A DNA stretch of 64,000 nt from Arthrobacter sp. ATA002 (lineage in GTDB: Bacteria > Actinomycetota > Actinomycetes > Actinomycetales > Micrococcaceae), in NCBI RefSeq assembly GCF_026898095.1, contig NZ_CP114015.1, positions 310,001-374,000 of the forward strand, written 5' to 3'. How positions within the stretch are numbered: the stretch's first letter is position 1; each line of letters begins with the position of its first letter. Below are positions 37,319 through 46,193 of this stretch, in pieces. A program made the translations under genes and the position numbers. The notes under the pieces were generated by a model. That model saw nothing but the letters and a program-made list of their open reading frames with translations. It did no database searches and was not told the DNA's origin.

Positions 37319-39063
37319 AGCGTCTCCGGGGAGGACGCCTCAGGGGAGGAGGCCAGGAAATCGCCCAGGGCATCCATCAGGACGGAGAAGGAATGGGCGC
37401 CGGGATCCGGGGTGCCCAGGCTCTTCTCGCCGAGAATGCGCGAACGTCCGCGGCGGGAGGTGATGTCGGCCGTGGCGGCGGCGGCTTCCCGTGCGGCGGC
37501 GGCGGCTTTTTTCACCGATCCGGCCAGATCGGCGGTGGCAGCGAATTCCGCGACCAGGGAATCCCGGAAGGGCAGCGCGGCGTCGACCATGGTCTTGTCG
37601 CCCGGCTGCGCCCCGCCGAGACGTACGACGGCGTTAATTCCGGCTGCCAGTGCGTCGACAACGACGGCGGCGCCGACGGAGCGGGCATCATCAAAAACAC
37701 CGCCGGCCGCGGTCAGGCCCGCACCCCACAAGGCTCCCGACGTACCGCCGGCTTCTTCGGCCCAGGCGTCTCCGGCATGTAGCAGGACGGTCCGTGCTCC
37801 GGCTCCTTTCGCTGCTGCTTCGCTGCCGGCCGCTGCCGCACCCCGGGTGCCGTAGGCCATGCCCTGTCCGTGGTCGCCGTCGCCGGCCACGGCGTCCAGC
37901 CGGCCGAAGTGCTCTTCATGCTCGGCGGCAGTGTCGCGGAGCATTTCCAGTGCCTGGACGATGCGGGCGGCAGAGTTCCGCGACTCTGCTGCCGCCTCCG
38001 GAATGGGATCCTCGCCGGGAGTGTGCACTCCCGTTCGGGGCGGGCCGGCCGGCAGGCCGGCGGAGGAGCGCCGGAATGCCGGGGCATCGGCAGGCGCCAG
38101 CCAGTACTCTTCAAGTTCATCGTCCAGGAACAGGATGCTCAGGGACAGTCCGGCCATGTTCAGGCTCGTGACGTGCTCCCCAACCTCGGGGGCGACGACG
38201 GTGAGGCCCTTTTCGGAAAGCCGTTCCGCCACCCGGGCGTAGACGACAAAGAGTTCTTCATACTTGACGGTGCCGAGGCCGTTGAGGACCACGGCCACCC
38301 TGCCGCTGTACTGGCCGCTCCGCTCCGGCTCTTCCTCAAGGACGCCGTCGAGCAGGAGGTCGGCAACCTCGGCTGCCGTGCCCATGGGAACCTCGCGGAT
38401 ACCGGGTTCACCGTGGATCCCCAGCCCGATTGCCATTTCTCCGTCGGGGACGTGGAAGAGGGCGTCATCCGCTCCGGGCAGGGTGCAGCCCTCAAAGGCG
38501 ACGCCGAAGGAGCGGGTCGCGTCGTTGGCCTTCCACGCCACCCGCTCGGCCTCGTCCAAATCCGCCCCGGCGGCGATCGCAGCGCCGGCGATCTTGAAGA
38601 CAATCAGGTCTCCGGCAATGCCGCGGCGGTCCCGGTGGGCCTCCGCGGGACCGGAGGCAATGTCATCCGAAACCCGGACAATCCGCACGTCCACGCCCTC
38701 GGCCCGCAGTTTTTCGGCTGCCTGGCCAAAGTGCAGGACGTCGCCCGCGTAGTTTCCGAACCCCAGCAGCACTCCGCCGCCGTTTTCGGCGGAACGGGCC
38801 ACCGAATAGACCTGGGATGCGGACGGGGACGAGAAGATGTTGCCGCACGGCGCGCCGTGGGCCATGCCCGGGCCGATCCAGCCGGCGAAGGCCGGATAGT
38901 GTCCGGACCCGCCGCCGATCACCAGGGCGGGCTGGTTCACCGGTGTGTCGGTGGAGCGCACCACCCCGCCGTGGGCGAGCATCACGTGCCCGGGGTGGGC
39001 AGCGGCGTATCCGCGCAGGGCATCGACGGCGAAGTCTGCGGGATTGTTCAGGAGATAAGTCAT
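37315..39063 (-). CDS. Dihydroxyacetone kinase family protein (DhaK-DhaL fusion), probable erythrulose kinase
   Basis: 582 aa. The DhaK domain (1-330) has GGGSGHYPAFAGWIGPGM and the His that binds the keto-sugar covalently (GLGIHGEPGI). A linker of about 50 residues leads to a DhaL domain (about 370-570) with Mg-ATP site DAVAGDGDHGQGM and GGTSGALWG. It is an ATP-dependent single-chain kinase. With TIM-like and RpiB-like isomerases downstream, the substrate is more likely a tetrulose (D- or L-erythrulose) than dihydroxyacetone; inference from context. Confidence 0.82.
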   Translation of the reverse strand: MTYLLNNPADFAVDALRGYAAAHPGHVMLAHGGVVRSTDTPVNQPALVIGGGSGHYPAFAGWIGPGMAHGAPCGNIFSSPSASQVYSVARSAENGGGVLLGFGNYAGDVLHFGQAAEKLRAEGVDVRIVRVSDDIASGPAEAHRDRRGIAGDLIVFKIAGAAIAAGADLDEAERVAWKANDATRSFGVAFEGCTLPGADDALFHVPDGEMAIGLGIHGEPGIREVPMGTAAEVADLLLDGVLEEEPERSGQYSGRVAVVLNGLGTVKYEELFVVYARVAERLSEKGLTVVAPEVGEHVTSLNMAGLSLSILFLDDELEEYWLAPADAPAFRRSSAGLPAGPPRTGVHTPGEDPIPEAAAESRNSAARIVQALEMLRDTAAEHEEHFGRLDAVAGDGDHGQGMAYGTRGAAAAGSEAAAKGAGARTVLLHAGDAWAEEAGGTSGALWGAGLTAAGGVFDDARSVGAAVVVDALAAGINAVVRLGGAQPGDKTMVDAALPFRDSLVAEFAATADLAGSVKKAAAAAREAAAATADITSRRGRSRILGEKSLGTPDPGAHSFSVLMDALGDFLASSPEASSPETL

Positions 39064-39154
39064 GGATTCCAGCCTTGGTTGTCTGCGGTAACCGCCGGCA
39101 GCGTTATCCGGCGCCGCCCGCCCGGCGGTACGGGCCGTTCAGCAGGGGATCAGA

Positions 39155-40150
39155 TCAGCGGATTTCCGGGGAAGCGGCGCCGTTGCCGCGGCCCGCATCC
39201 TCGGCCGGGCTGGGCCCGAGCTCCTTAAGCAGCCCGGACATGGCAACGTACGCCTTGTTCCGGTAGGCCACAAGGTCTCCGGTCTTGTCGGCGGGAATCT
39301 GCAGGAAGCCGGCGCCGGACTTGGTGCCGAGCTTTCCGGCGTCGACGAGGTCCTTCAGGATGCCGGGGGTCGCAAACCGTTCGGGGAAGGACGTCTGCAG
39401 CGATGCGTAGCAGAAGGAGTACACGTCCAGGCCCGCCATGTCGGCAATGGCGAACGGTCCGAAGAACGGCAACCGGAATCCGAAGGTGGTCCGAACCAGG
39501 GTGTCGACGTCCTCGGCCGACGCAATACCCTCCTCGACCACCTGCGCGGCCTCGTGGAACAGCGCGTACTGGAGCCGGTTGAGGACAAATCCGGTGACGT
39601 CCTTGACGACGGCTGCCTGCTTGCCCGCCATGGCGACGATTTCCCGGGCCGTTTCCACGGTTTCGGCGGTGGTGTCCGCGTGCGGGATGACCTCGACGCC
39701 GGGAATGAAGGGCGCGGGGTTGGAGAAGTGCACGCCGAGGAAGCGGCCGGGGTTCGAGACTGCTTCCGCCAGGGTGGCGATCAGGATCGTGGACGTGTTG
39801 GAGCCGATCACCGCGTCCTGCGGTGCAGCGTCGCTGATCCGGCGCAGCGTGGCGTGCTTGATATCGAGGATTTCGGGGACGGCCTCCTCGATGTAGGAGG
39901 CGTCCGCAACGGCTTCCTCGATGCTCGCCGCGGCCCACAGGTTCTCCTGCAGCCGCTGGACCGCATCCTTCGGGAACAGTCCGTCGGCGACGAACAGTTC
40001 AGCCTCGGCCAGCAGGCGCTCGAGGTTCTTTTCGGCCACTTCCTGTGAGACGTCGGACAGGGCAACCCGCGCTCCTCCGAGTGCGAGGACCTGGGCGATG
40101 CCTCCGCCCATGTATCCGGAACCGACTACGGCTACTGTTCGCTGGGTCAC
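39155..40150 (-). CDS. 3-hydroxyacyl-CoA dehydrogenase family oxidoreductase
   Basis: 331 aa, Rossmann N-terminus VVGSGYMGGGIAQVLALGG, catalytic His in GVHFSNPAPFIPGVEVI, and a C-terminal helical domain (GFVLNRLQYALFHEA). The family includes 3-hydroxybutyryl-CoA, carnitine, L-gulonate and sugar-acid/polyol dehydrogenases. Being first in the operon with a keto-sugar kinase, it probably oxidises a polyol or hydroxy acid feeding the pathway (inference). The GTG start has GGAGG; a CCTATAGG palindrome lies 67 nt upstream. Confidence 0.78.
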   Translation of the reverse strand: MTQRTVAVVGSGYMGGGIAQVLALGGARVALSDVSQEVAEKNLERLLAEAELFVADGLFPKDAVQRLQENLWAAASIEEAVADASYIEEAVPEILDIKHATLRRISDAAPQDAVIGSNTSTILIATLAEAVSNPGRFLGVHFSNPAPFIPGVEVIPHADTTAETVETAREIVAMAGKQAAVVKDVTGFVLNRLQYALFHEAAQVVEEGIASAEDVDTLVRTTFGFRLPFFGPFAIADMAGLDVYSFCYASLQTSFPERFATPGILKDLVDAGKLGTKSGAGFLQIPADKTGDLVAYRNKAYVAMSGLLKELGPSPAEDAGRGNGAASPEIR

Positions 40151-40539
40151 TGGCGAGTCCTCCGATGGGCTTGATCATTGAGCGTTCCGATGTCTCCGCC
40201 GGAACCATTTCATCTTTCCTATAGGATTACTGTGAATGTGTGTGATGTCAACCACAGCGAATTCACCATGATGCGGCGGTCCAAGTATGTCCCTCAGGGG
40301 ATCCCTCTGCAGGCGCGTCTCCGTACGGGGCAACGGAGGGCGGTTGCGGGTCAGGGAGGATGCCCGTTCCATCATGCGGGCTCCGGGGTCGGTAGCTGCA
40401 GTCAGTGGGCGCCGTGCAGGAGTGTTTCAGTGGTGTTCAACCCAGCAGGCCAGGATGGTCGTGGAGAGCTGATAAGCCAGGGCATTCCTGGTGATGCCAT
40501 CGGCCCCCAAAGTGTCGGGCAGTCCTGAGGCATCAACCT
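40151..40539. other. Intergenic region (389 nt)
   Basis: Separates the start of the tetrulose operon from the end of the lipoprotein gene. It contains the CCTATAGG palindrome (40217-40226) in an AT-rich patch that is probably the operon promoter. The rest shows no ORF with a plausible start or family and no strong hairpin. Confidence 0.5.
40217..40226. promoter_or_regulatory. TCCTATAGGA palindrome, candidate GntR-type operator
   Basis: A perfect 10-bp palindrome 67 nt upstream of the 3-hydroxyacyl-CoA-dehydrogenase-like gene. Nine of its ten bases recur upstream of the GntP permease. Confidence 0.5.
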
Positions 40540-41055
40540 CTAGAACGAAGCTGTCTTTTGGAAAACTGCTGATCCGTCGGCAGTCTCATAGGCCGGGAAG
40601 CCGAGGTTGGCGAGGCCCTCGATGGGCTTGGCGTCGCGGGCAAGGGCCTGCATCGCTTCAAAATATGTCAACGCCATCTTCTGGTCGGGGGCTTCCTGGA
40701 CGGAGATTTCCAGGGCCCCTTCCTGCAGATGGTAGGTGCAGGTGAAAGTGTCATCTACCCAGTCGTTGATGGTGTGCGGGTTCTGCTCCAGATCCAGTAT
40801 GGAGGTGAGTCTTTCCATTGGCTGATCTCCGCAGACCATCAGCGCGGCGTCACTGGGGCCGTTGACTTTGGGGGCTTTCGGCGAGGGGGAGCCATGGTCG
40901 TGGCCGTTCCCGTGTTCCGGCTCGGCCGCAGCCGAGACGGTTTCCGAACCTGCGGCGGGGGCGTTTTGAACGTCAGGCCCGCCAGTCGCCGCACAGCCGA
41001 AGAGTAGCAGCGATGCAAAGGCCAGGGATGGCAGCGCTAGGGTCCGGTTGTTCAT
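40540..41055 (-). CDS. Putative lipoprotein
   Basis: 171 aa. Signal peptide with lipobox (SLAFASLLLFGCAA), then a His/Pro/Ser-rich linker (EPEHGNGHDHGSPSPK) and a globular part containing two Cys (MVCGDQ, FTCTYHL) that could form a disulfide. No known domain recognised. ATG 41055 has an ACAGGAAA site. It is last in a CHRD-sortase-lipoprotein run on the minus strand, suggesting a surface role. Confidence 0.7.
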   Translation of the reverse strand: MNNRTLALPSLAFASLLLFGCAATGGPDVQNAPAAGSETVSAAAEPEHGNGHDHGSPSPKAPKVNGPSDAALMVCGDQPMERLTSILDLEQNPHTINDWVDDTFTCTYHLQEGALEISVQEAPDQKMALTYFEAMQALARDAKPIEGLANLGFPAYETADGSAVFQKTASF

Positions 41056-41107
41056 TTTCCTGTCCGTTCCTGCCTGCTTTGAGCGCTCCAACAGAGGCGT
41101 TCAATGG

Positions 41108-41797
41108 TCAGACTTTTAATTTGGCGTAGATGACGTAGTTATCGTCGAAGAGTCCGGTGGCGGGGTCATAGCCGTCACAGGTGACAAGCCGCAGCTCGGC
41201 TCCCGGAGTATTGCCGTAGACCTCGACGGTTGGGAATTCATTCTTGCTGTAGAGGGCACCGCGCTCCACGGTAAATACTGCGACGCTGCCGTCGTCTCGA
41301 TAAACATTGATTTCTGCACCGGGCGTGAGCTTTCTGAGATCAGCAAAGACTCCCGTATTACCGCCGAGGGCATTCACATGACCCAGCATCACGGACGGGC
41401 CGCGCTCTCCAGGGGTTGGGGATCCGTTGTACCAGCTGGCAGGTGTGCCGCTGCCGGTGTCCTCCGGGACCTCCAGGGAACCGTTACCGCGGAGCCCAAG
41501 GTGGAGAAGCTCGGTCCTTACCCCGATCGAAGGAATGCTCAGAGTTACCGGATCGGATTCGTCCAGCACCGGAAGTTGTTCGTCCGCAGGAATGTTTGGA
41601 GCAGTAGGCGGCGGAGCGGAGGACGCCTGCGGTGGAGCAGTGATGCTGGCTTCCGCCGAAGCTGACGCGGAAGCGGAAGGTGAGGGGCCGACGTCGGCAA
41701 TTTCGGAGGCGCATCCGGCCAGAGACAGCAGGAACAGAATTCCGGACGCCGCGGCTGCCGGAAGGCCTCCGCGGCGTCCGGGCTTCTGGGTGGTCAT
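41108..41797 (-). CDS. Class F sortase
   Basis: 229 aa. Signal segment with a lipobox-like LSLAGCAS, then an Ala/Ser/Pro-rich spacer (about 35-80) and a sortase domain: SIPSIGVRTELLHLG, catalytic His in VMLGHVNALGG, catalytic Cys in LRLVTCDGY. These match class F sortases of Actinobacteria (which act near the membrane on LPxTG-like signals). It is flanked by a CHRD protein with a C-terminal TM segment and a lipoprotein; whether they are substrates is unclear. Confidence 0.85.
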   Translation of the reverse strand: MTTQKPGRRGGLPAAAASGILFLLSLAGCASEIADVGPSPSASASASAEASITAPPQASSAPPPTAPNIPADEQLPVLDESDPVTLSIPSIGVRTELLHLGLRGNGSLEVPEDTGSGTPASWYNGSPTPGERGPSVMLGHVNALGGNTGVFADLRKLTPGAEINVYRDDGSVAVFTVERGALYSKNEFPTVEVYGNTPGAELRLVTCDGYDPATGLFDDNYVIYAKLKV

Positions 41798-41821
41798 TGT
41801 ATGGACCCAGCCAGTCCGGAC

Positions 41822-42598
41822 CTAGGCTGCTGTTCCGGCGCTGCGCCGGCGGATGACATACGCTCCGCCTGCGAGGGCAACGAGGGCCAGTCCGCCGCCG
41901 AGCGCGAAGGCTCCGGCGTCGGCGCCCGTTTCCTGGGTGACGCCGGTGTCAGCGCCGCCTGAGGGCATCTCCATCTGTCCCGCTGCCAGCGTCCCGCACA
42001 GGGCCGGGGAAGTGGCGGCCAGCGGAAGCTCAGGAGCCAGATCGCTCATAGCTGCCTGCCCCGCTGGACTCAGAGTTGCCGGATCAAGCCCGTGGACCAC
42101 CACAACAGCGGTGCCTGCCTCCAGGGAGGCCTTGGTTGCGTCGTCTATTTCGAACGTGCGGTCAACCGTGTAGGCACCGCCCTGCCCGCCGACCTTGAGG
42201 TCAAGTCCGGCAGCAGGACTGGTGTCACCGCTGGTGGACAAGGTGGTGAGGATGTCGCCGTAGAAGGGAGCACCCTCAGTGGTTGAGATGACGTCGTCAC
42301 CGTCCTGGTCTGCCGAAGGTGCAGGGCACACGCCCTGTGACCCACCATGGATGTGCTGGACGTGGGGGTACGGGGCGTCCATAAAGGTCTCGGGCATCCC
42401 CGAAACATTCAAGACAACGTGGGCCTGGTTGCCCGTAACGTCAACAGTGATGTCGCCGGAGCCTGCGCTGCCATTGAGCTGACCCAAAGTGGACTGGTAA
42501 TGGTCGGAACCGTCATGAGCCATGGCGGGGGAACCCGAAAGGGCGAGGGCAGCCAAAGCCAGGGTGGGAACCGCCATAAGCCGAAGTGACTTATTCAT
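41822..42598 (-). CDS. CHRD domain-containing surface protein
   Basis: 258 aa. Sec signal peptide (LALAALALSGSPAMA), CHRD-type domain (about 30-180: YQSTLGQLNGSAGSGDITVDVTGNQAHVVLNVSGM...HIHGG...), then a Gly/Thr-rich stalk and a C-terminal anchor (GGGLALVALAGGAYVIRRRSAG). The anchor resembles a sorting signal but lacks a clear LPxTG. ATG 42598 has AAGGAGA. The class F sortase follows 24 nt later, suggesting co-expression. Role unknown. Confidence 0.8.
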   Translation of the reverse strand: MNKSLRLMAVPTLALAALALSGSPAMAHDGSDHYQSTLGQLNGSAGSGDITVDVTGNQAHVVLNVSGMPETFMDAPYPHVQHIHGGSQGVCPAPSADQDGDDVISTTEGAPFYGDILTTLSTSGDTSPAAGLDLKVGGQGGAYTVDRTFEIDDATKASLEAGTAVVVVHGLDPATLSPAGQAAMSDLAPELPLAATSPALCGTLAAGQMEMPSGGADTGVTQETGADAGAFALGGGLALVALAGGAYVIRRRSAGTAA

Positions 42599-42974
42599 GG
42601 GAATCTCCTTATTCAGGGGCGTGTGATGCTTTGTGCCCCCGGAAAGGGGACATCCATACTTCGGAACCAACCTGGAAAAGGATGGGTGCAAATATGGCGC
42701 AGGACACAAAGCGCCTGAATGTGGTGCTCATTTTGGCAGCCCAAAGGGGCATAGGGACGCTATTCAAGCCTGATCAAGGACTGCCGCCATGTTTGGGCCT
42801 GGTCGTCGGAGCGTCCAATGAAGCATGCCGTTGGCCGGGCATGCTTCGTGCGGCCATGCTCCGGGACAGCCTCCGGCATAAAAGGCAGTCGGCGGCAATT
42901 GCGATGGCCACTGGAAAATTGCTGGAATCCGCGGCACGGCAGTTGATGGTTTGGTTGCCCGGGGTCAGACCGGG
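42599..42974. other. Intergenic region (376 nt)
   Basis: Upstream of the CHRD gene and downstream of the GntR gene, both leftward. It holds an inverted repeat GAAGCATGCC / GGCATGCTTC (42820-42829 and 42838-42847, 10-bp arms) without a T tract, either a terminator for gntR or an unknown regulatory element. No supported coding sequence. Confidence 0.5.
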
Positions 42975-43685
42975 TCAGTCAGCCTCTCGGGCGGTCCGGC
43001 GGTCCGACTCATACTCACGGGCGGAACGGTCCCGCACTCCGCAAAGGTGGGCGGTCATGGCTGCCTCCGCCTCCGCCGCATTTCCCCGGCGCATGGCAGC
43101 CACCACCAGGCCGTGCTCCTCGATGGCGCTGCGGGCGTCGCGCACTCCGGTCCCGCCAAACAGGCGGAACCGGTGGACGTGTCCACCCAGGGAGTTGTAG
43201 GCCCCGAGCAGGAACCTGTTTCCGGTTTGTTCTGCGATCAGCCGGTGAAAACGCTCGTCAGCTTCCCAGTAGGAACGGTAGTCGGAGAAATGCGGCCCGT
43301 TGGGTGCCTGTCGGAGGTCTTCAATGGAGTACTCCAGTTCCGAGAGGAAGGCCTCATTTGCATGCAGGCAGGCCAGCTCGGCGTTGCGCGGTTCAATCAG
43401 CAGCCGGGCCTCCATCAGGTCCAGCAGCTCGGCGTGGCTGAGCATGGGCGCCACGCGGTACCCCCGCAGTGCGGCGCGCACCACCATACCGGTGGCCTCC
43501 AGACGGGCGAGCGCTTCGCGGACGGGCGTTGGCGACACTCCAAGGTCCCTCGCCGTGCCGTCAATGCTGAGCGGATCGCCTGATTCCAGCTTGCCATCCA
43601 TGAGGCGCGCAAGAATTTCCGTGTAAACCTGGTCGGCGAGGACACTGCGACGTACCCATGTTCCGTTTGCTGTGTCCGCACCCAT
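42975..43685 (-). CDS. GntR family transcriptional regulator, FadR-type
   Basis: 236 aa. N-terminal winged helix (about 12-75: LADQVYTEILARLMDGKLESGDPLSIDGTARDLGVSPTPVREALARLEATGMV) and an all-helical FCD effector domain with metal-ligand-type residues (EADERFHRLIAEQTGN, EEHGLVVAAM). ATG 43685 has GAGGAGC. It is divergent from a GntP permease/SDR/isomerase operon and most likely controls it in response to a sugar acid. Confidence 0.9.
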   Translation of the reverse strand: MGADTANGTWVRRSVLADQVYTEILARLMDGKLESGDPLSIDGTARDLGVSPTPVREALARLEATGMVVRAALRGYRVAPMLSHAELLDLMEARLLIEPRNAELACLHANEAFLSELEYSIEDLRQAPNGPHFSDYRSYWEADERFHRLIAEQTGNRFLLGAYNSLGGHVHRFRLFGGTGVRDARSAIEEHGLVVAAMRRGNAAEAEAAMTAHLCGVRDRSAREYESDRRTAREAD

Positions 43686-43807
43686 GCTGCTCCTCTTGCT
43701 TGCTTTGGTTCGCACTAGATTCTCCCACAGGCCCGTTGGCACGCCCATGAAAGCCGTGGGCTGAACCGGTCTCGATGGTTACCCCGCTGCTGGACAGCAC
43801 GCCAATA

Positions 43808-43817
43808 TCCTATAGGG
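43808..43817. promoter_or_regulatory. CCTATAGG motif, candidate GntR operator
   Basis: TCCTATAGGG in a TAT...ATA context within the divergent gntR-gntP intergenic region, 76 nt before the permease start. It is nearly identical to the palindrome upstream of the tetrulose operon. Confidence 0.5.
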
Positions 43818-43892
43818 TATAGCCGAAGCCCGGATTTGTGACCGGTGTCACCACGACTGAAGGTATTCCTCGCGACCAAAGGTGTTCCTGCT

Positions 43893-45317
43893 ATGCACAT
43901 TCTCCCTGCCGCCGTCCCGGCGGAAACGCTGGTCCTGGCCGAGCGGCCGTCCTGGGCCCTCATTGCCATCGCCGCGGCGGCCATCGCCGTCCTGCTGTTC
44001 ATGATCATCAAGCTTCGGGTGCACGCGTTCTTCGCCCTGATCATCATTAGTGTGCTCACGGCGCTAGCGGCCGGCATCGGCATCGGGGATGTCGTCACCG
44101 TCGTCGTTGCCGGCTTCAGCACCACAGTGGGGACGGTGGCCCTGCTCGTGGGGTTCGGCGCGGTCCTCGGCCGCTTGGTTGAGGTCTCCGGAGGGGCCCA
44201 GGTCCTCGCGGACGCCATGCTCCGCCGCTTCGGCGAGAAGCGGGCCCCGCTGGCCCTCGCCGTGGCCTCGCTGTTCTACGCCTTCCCGATCTTCCTTGAC
44301 GCCGGCTTCATCGTGATGCTTCCGATCATTTACACGGTTGCCCGCCGCCTTGGCGGTTCCTTCATGCTTTATGTGCTTCCTTCCATTGGCTCCTTCCTGA
44401 TGATGCACGCGCTGACGCCGCCCCATCCCGGCCCCACAGCCGCGGCAACAGTCATGGGCGCCGACGTCGGCACCGTCATCCTGGTCGCGCTGTTGGTTGG
44501 CCTGCCCGCCTGGTACCTCGGCGGGTACCGGCTGGCCCTCATTATCGCCAAGCGCTACCCCAACATGCCCGTGCCGAACCTGCTGGGCGAGGCTGACCTG
44601 GACGAAGACACTCCGCGGCCCGGCTTCTGGACCATCATCTTCGTGCTGCTGCTGCCGCTGTTCCTGATTTTCTTCAACACGCTCTTCAGTACCCTCGAGG
44701 CCAGTGGTGCCGTAGGTGAGGGAAACGTCCTCTTCCAGCTCTCCCGGCTGATCGGCAGCACCCCAATCGCCCTGCTCATCGCCACGCTGGCCGCCATGTA
44801 CCTGCTCTACATGCGCCCGCGCCGCGGCCGGGGCACCATCGGCAGCGCCCTCGAAGACCTCGTGGACAACGCCCTGGCGCCGGTTTGTTCCATCATTCTC
44901 ATCACCGGCGCCGGCGGCGCCTTCGGCCGCGTCCTGACTGAGACCGGGATTGGCGGCACCATCGCCTCTGGCCTGGATGCCATGGGCCTGCCGGTCATCC
45001 TCGCCGGATTCCTGGTGGCCATTGCCTTCCGCGTGGCACAGGGGTCCGCCACAGTTGCGGCGACCACCGCCGGGTCCATCATGGCCCCGGCGGTCATGGA
45101 ACTCGGTGTTTCCGGAGTGGGCCTCGCCGCCGTCGTCGTAGCCATCGCTGCCGGTTCCATCACCTTCTCCCACGTCAACGACTCCGGCTTCTGGCTGATC
45201 GGCAAGTTCTGCGGTTTCGACACGCTGACCACCCTGAAGACCTGGACGGTTGTGGGCACGGCCATCGGGTTCCTGGCCTTCGGGCTGGCCTGGGTGGTCT
45301 ATGCCATCGCCGGCTAG
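43893..45317 (+). CDS. GntP family gluconate/sugar-acid permease
   Basis: 474 aa with about 12 hydrophobic helices. GntP hallmarks: FPIFLDAGFIVMLPIIY, HALTPPHPGP, AFRVAQGSATVAATT and a C-terminal NDSGFW. It is a proton symporter for gluconate or related hydroxy acids at the cytoplasmic membrane. ATG 43893 is favoured over an in-frame upstream ATG because the family starts just before the first TM. First gene of a three-gene operon. Confidence 0.92.
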   Translation: MHILPAAVPAETLVLAERPSWALIAIAAAAIAVLLFMIIKLRVHAFFALIIISVLTALAAGIGIGDVVTVVVAGFSTTVGTVALLVGFGAVLGRLVEVSGGAQVLADAMLRRFGEKRAPLALAVASLFYAFPIFLDAGFIVMLPIIYTVARRLGGSFMLYVLPSIGSFLMMHALTPPHPGPTAAATVMGADVGTVILVALLVGLPAWYLGGYRLALIIAKRYPNMPVPNLLGEADLDEDTPRPGFWTIIFVLLLPLFLIFFNTLFSTLEASGAVGEGNVLFQLSRLIGSTPIALLIATLAAMYLLYMRPRRGRGTIGSALEDLVDNALAPVCSIILITGAGGAFGRVLTETGIGGTIASGLDAMGLPVILAGFLVAIAFRVAQGSATVAATTAGSIMAPAVMELGVSGVGLAAVVVAIAAGSITFSHVNDSGFWLIGKFCGFDTLTTLKTWTVVGTAIGFLAFGLAWVVYAIAG

Positions 45318-45374
45318 CCCGCGGCATCCCGGTCCACCGGCCAGCAAAATTTCCAATATCAGGCAGGAGCAGCA

Positions 45375-46148
45375 ATGACCACCACGTTTCCGGAACAGCG
45401 AACGGCAGTCATCACCGGCACAGGCAGCGAACGGGGGATCGGCCGGCACGTCGCCCGCCGCCTTGCCCGGGAGGGCTGGGCGCTGGCCGTGCTGGACCTG
45501 AAGGCGGACGCCGTGCTCGCCTTTGCCGATGAACTCCGTACCGAGACCGGGCAGCCGGTCCTGGGTATCGCGGCCGACGTCGCGGATCCCGCCTCGGTGG
45601 AGGCAGCCTTCGCCCGTATGGATGCCGAACTGCCGCCGGTCACGGCGCTGGTAAACCTTGCCGGGATCGCCAGCCCGCACACCCTCTTCGACCTCACGAA
45701 GGAGATCTGGACCGGCGTCATGGACGTCAGCGCCACGGGCACGCTGCTGATGATGCAGGCAGCAGCCCGGCGGATGATCGACGGCGGACATGGCGGACGC
45801 ATCGTGAACACCTCGTCCATCACCGCCTACGACGGCGGGGGAACCTTTTCCAAAACCGGGTACGCCGGTGCAAAGGCCGCCGTTCTGGGCCTTACCCGCG
45901 GTGCGGCACGGGAGCTGGGTCCGCACGGCATTACCTGCAACGCGGTCGTTCCCGGTCCGATCGATACGGACATCATGGGCGGGCCGCTCAGCGACGGGCG
46001 CAAGGCCTCCCTGTCCGGCGGCATCCCGGTGCAGCGGGTCGGGCAGCCGTCCGAAGTCGCCGCCCTGGTCAGCTTTCTCGTCGGAGAAGAAGCGGGTTTC
46101 ATCAACGGCGGTTCCTATTTCATCGACGGCGGCAAGCACATGGTCTGA
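45375..46148 (+). CDS. SDR family oxidoreductase
   Basis: 257 aa, classical SDR: GTGSERGIG (cofactor loop), NLAGIA (in place of NNAG), catalytic Ser (NTSSITAYDG) and YAGAK as Y-x-x-x-K, then VVPGPIDTDI. It presumably oxidises or reduces a sugar acid imported by the adjacent GntP permease; substrate unknown. It lies 57 nt after the permease and 45 nt before the isomerase. Confidence 0.88.
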   Translation: MTTTFPEQRTAVITGTGSERGIGRHVARRLAREGWALAVLDLKADAVLAFADELRTETGQPVLGIAADVADPASVEAAFARMDAELPPVTALVNLAGIASPHTLFDLTKEIWTGVMDVSATGTLLMMQAAARRMIDGGHGGRIVNTSSITAYDGGGTFSKTGYAGAKAAVLGLTRGAARELGPHGITCNAVVPGPIDTDIMGGPLSDGRKASLSGGIPVQRVGQPSEVAALVSFLVGEEAGFINGGSYFIDGGKHMV

Positions 46149-46193
46149 TCCCGCCGGACCACCAGTATTTTCGTAAAACGCAAGGAGAAAAAT

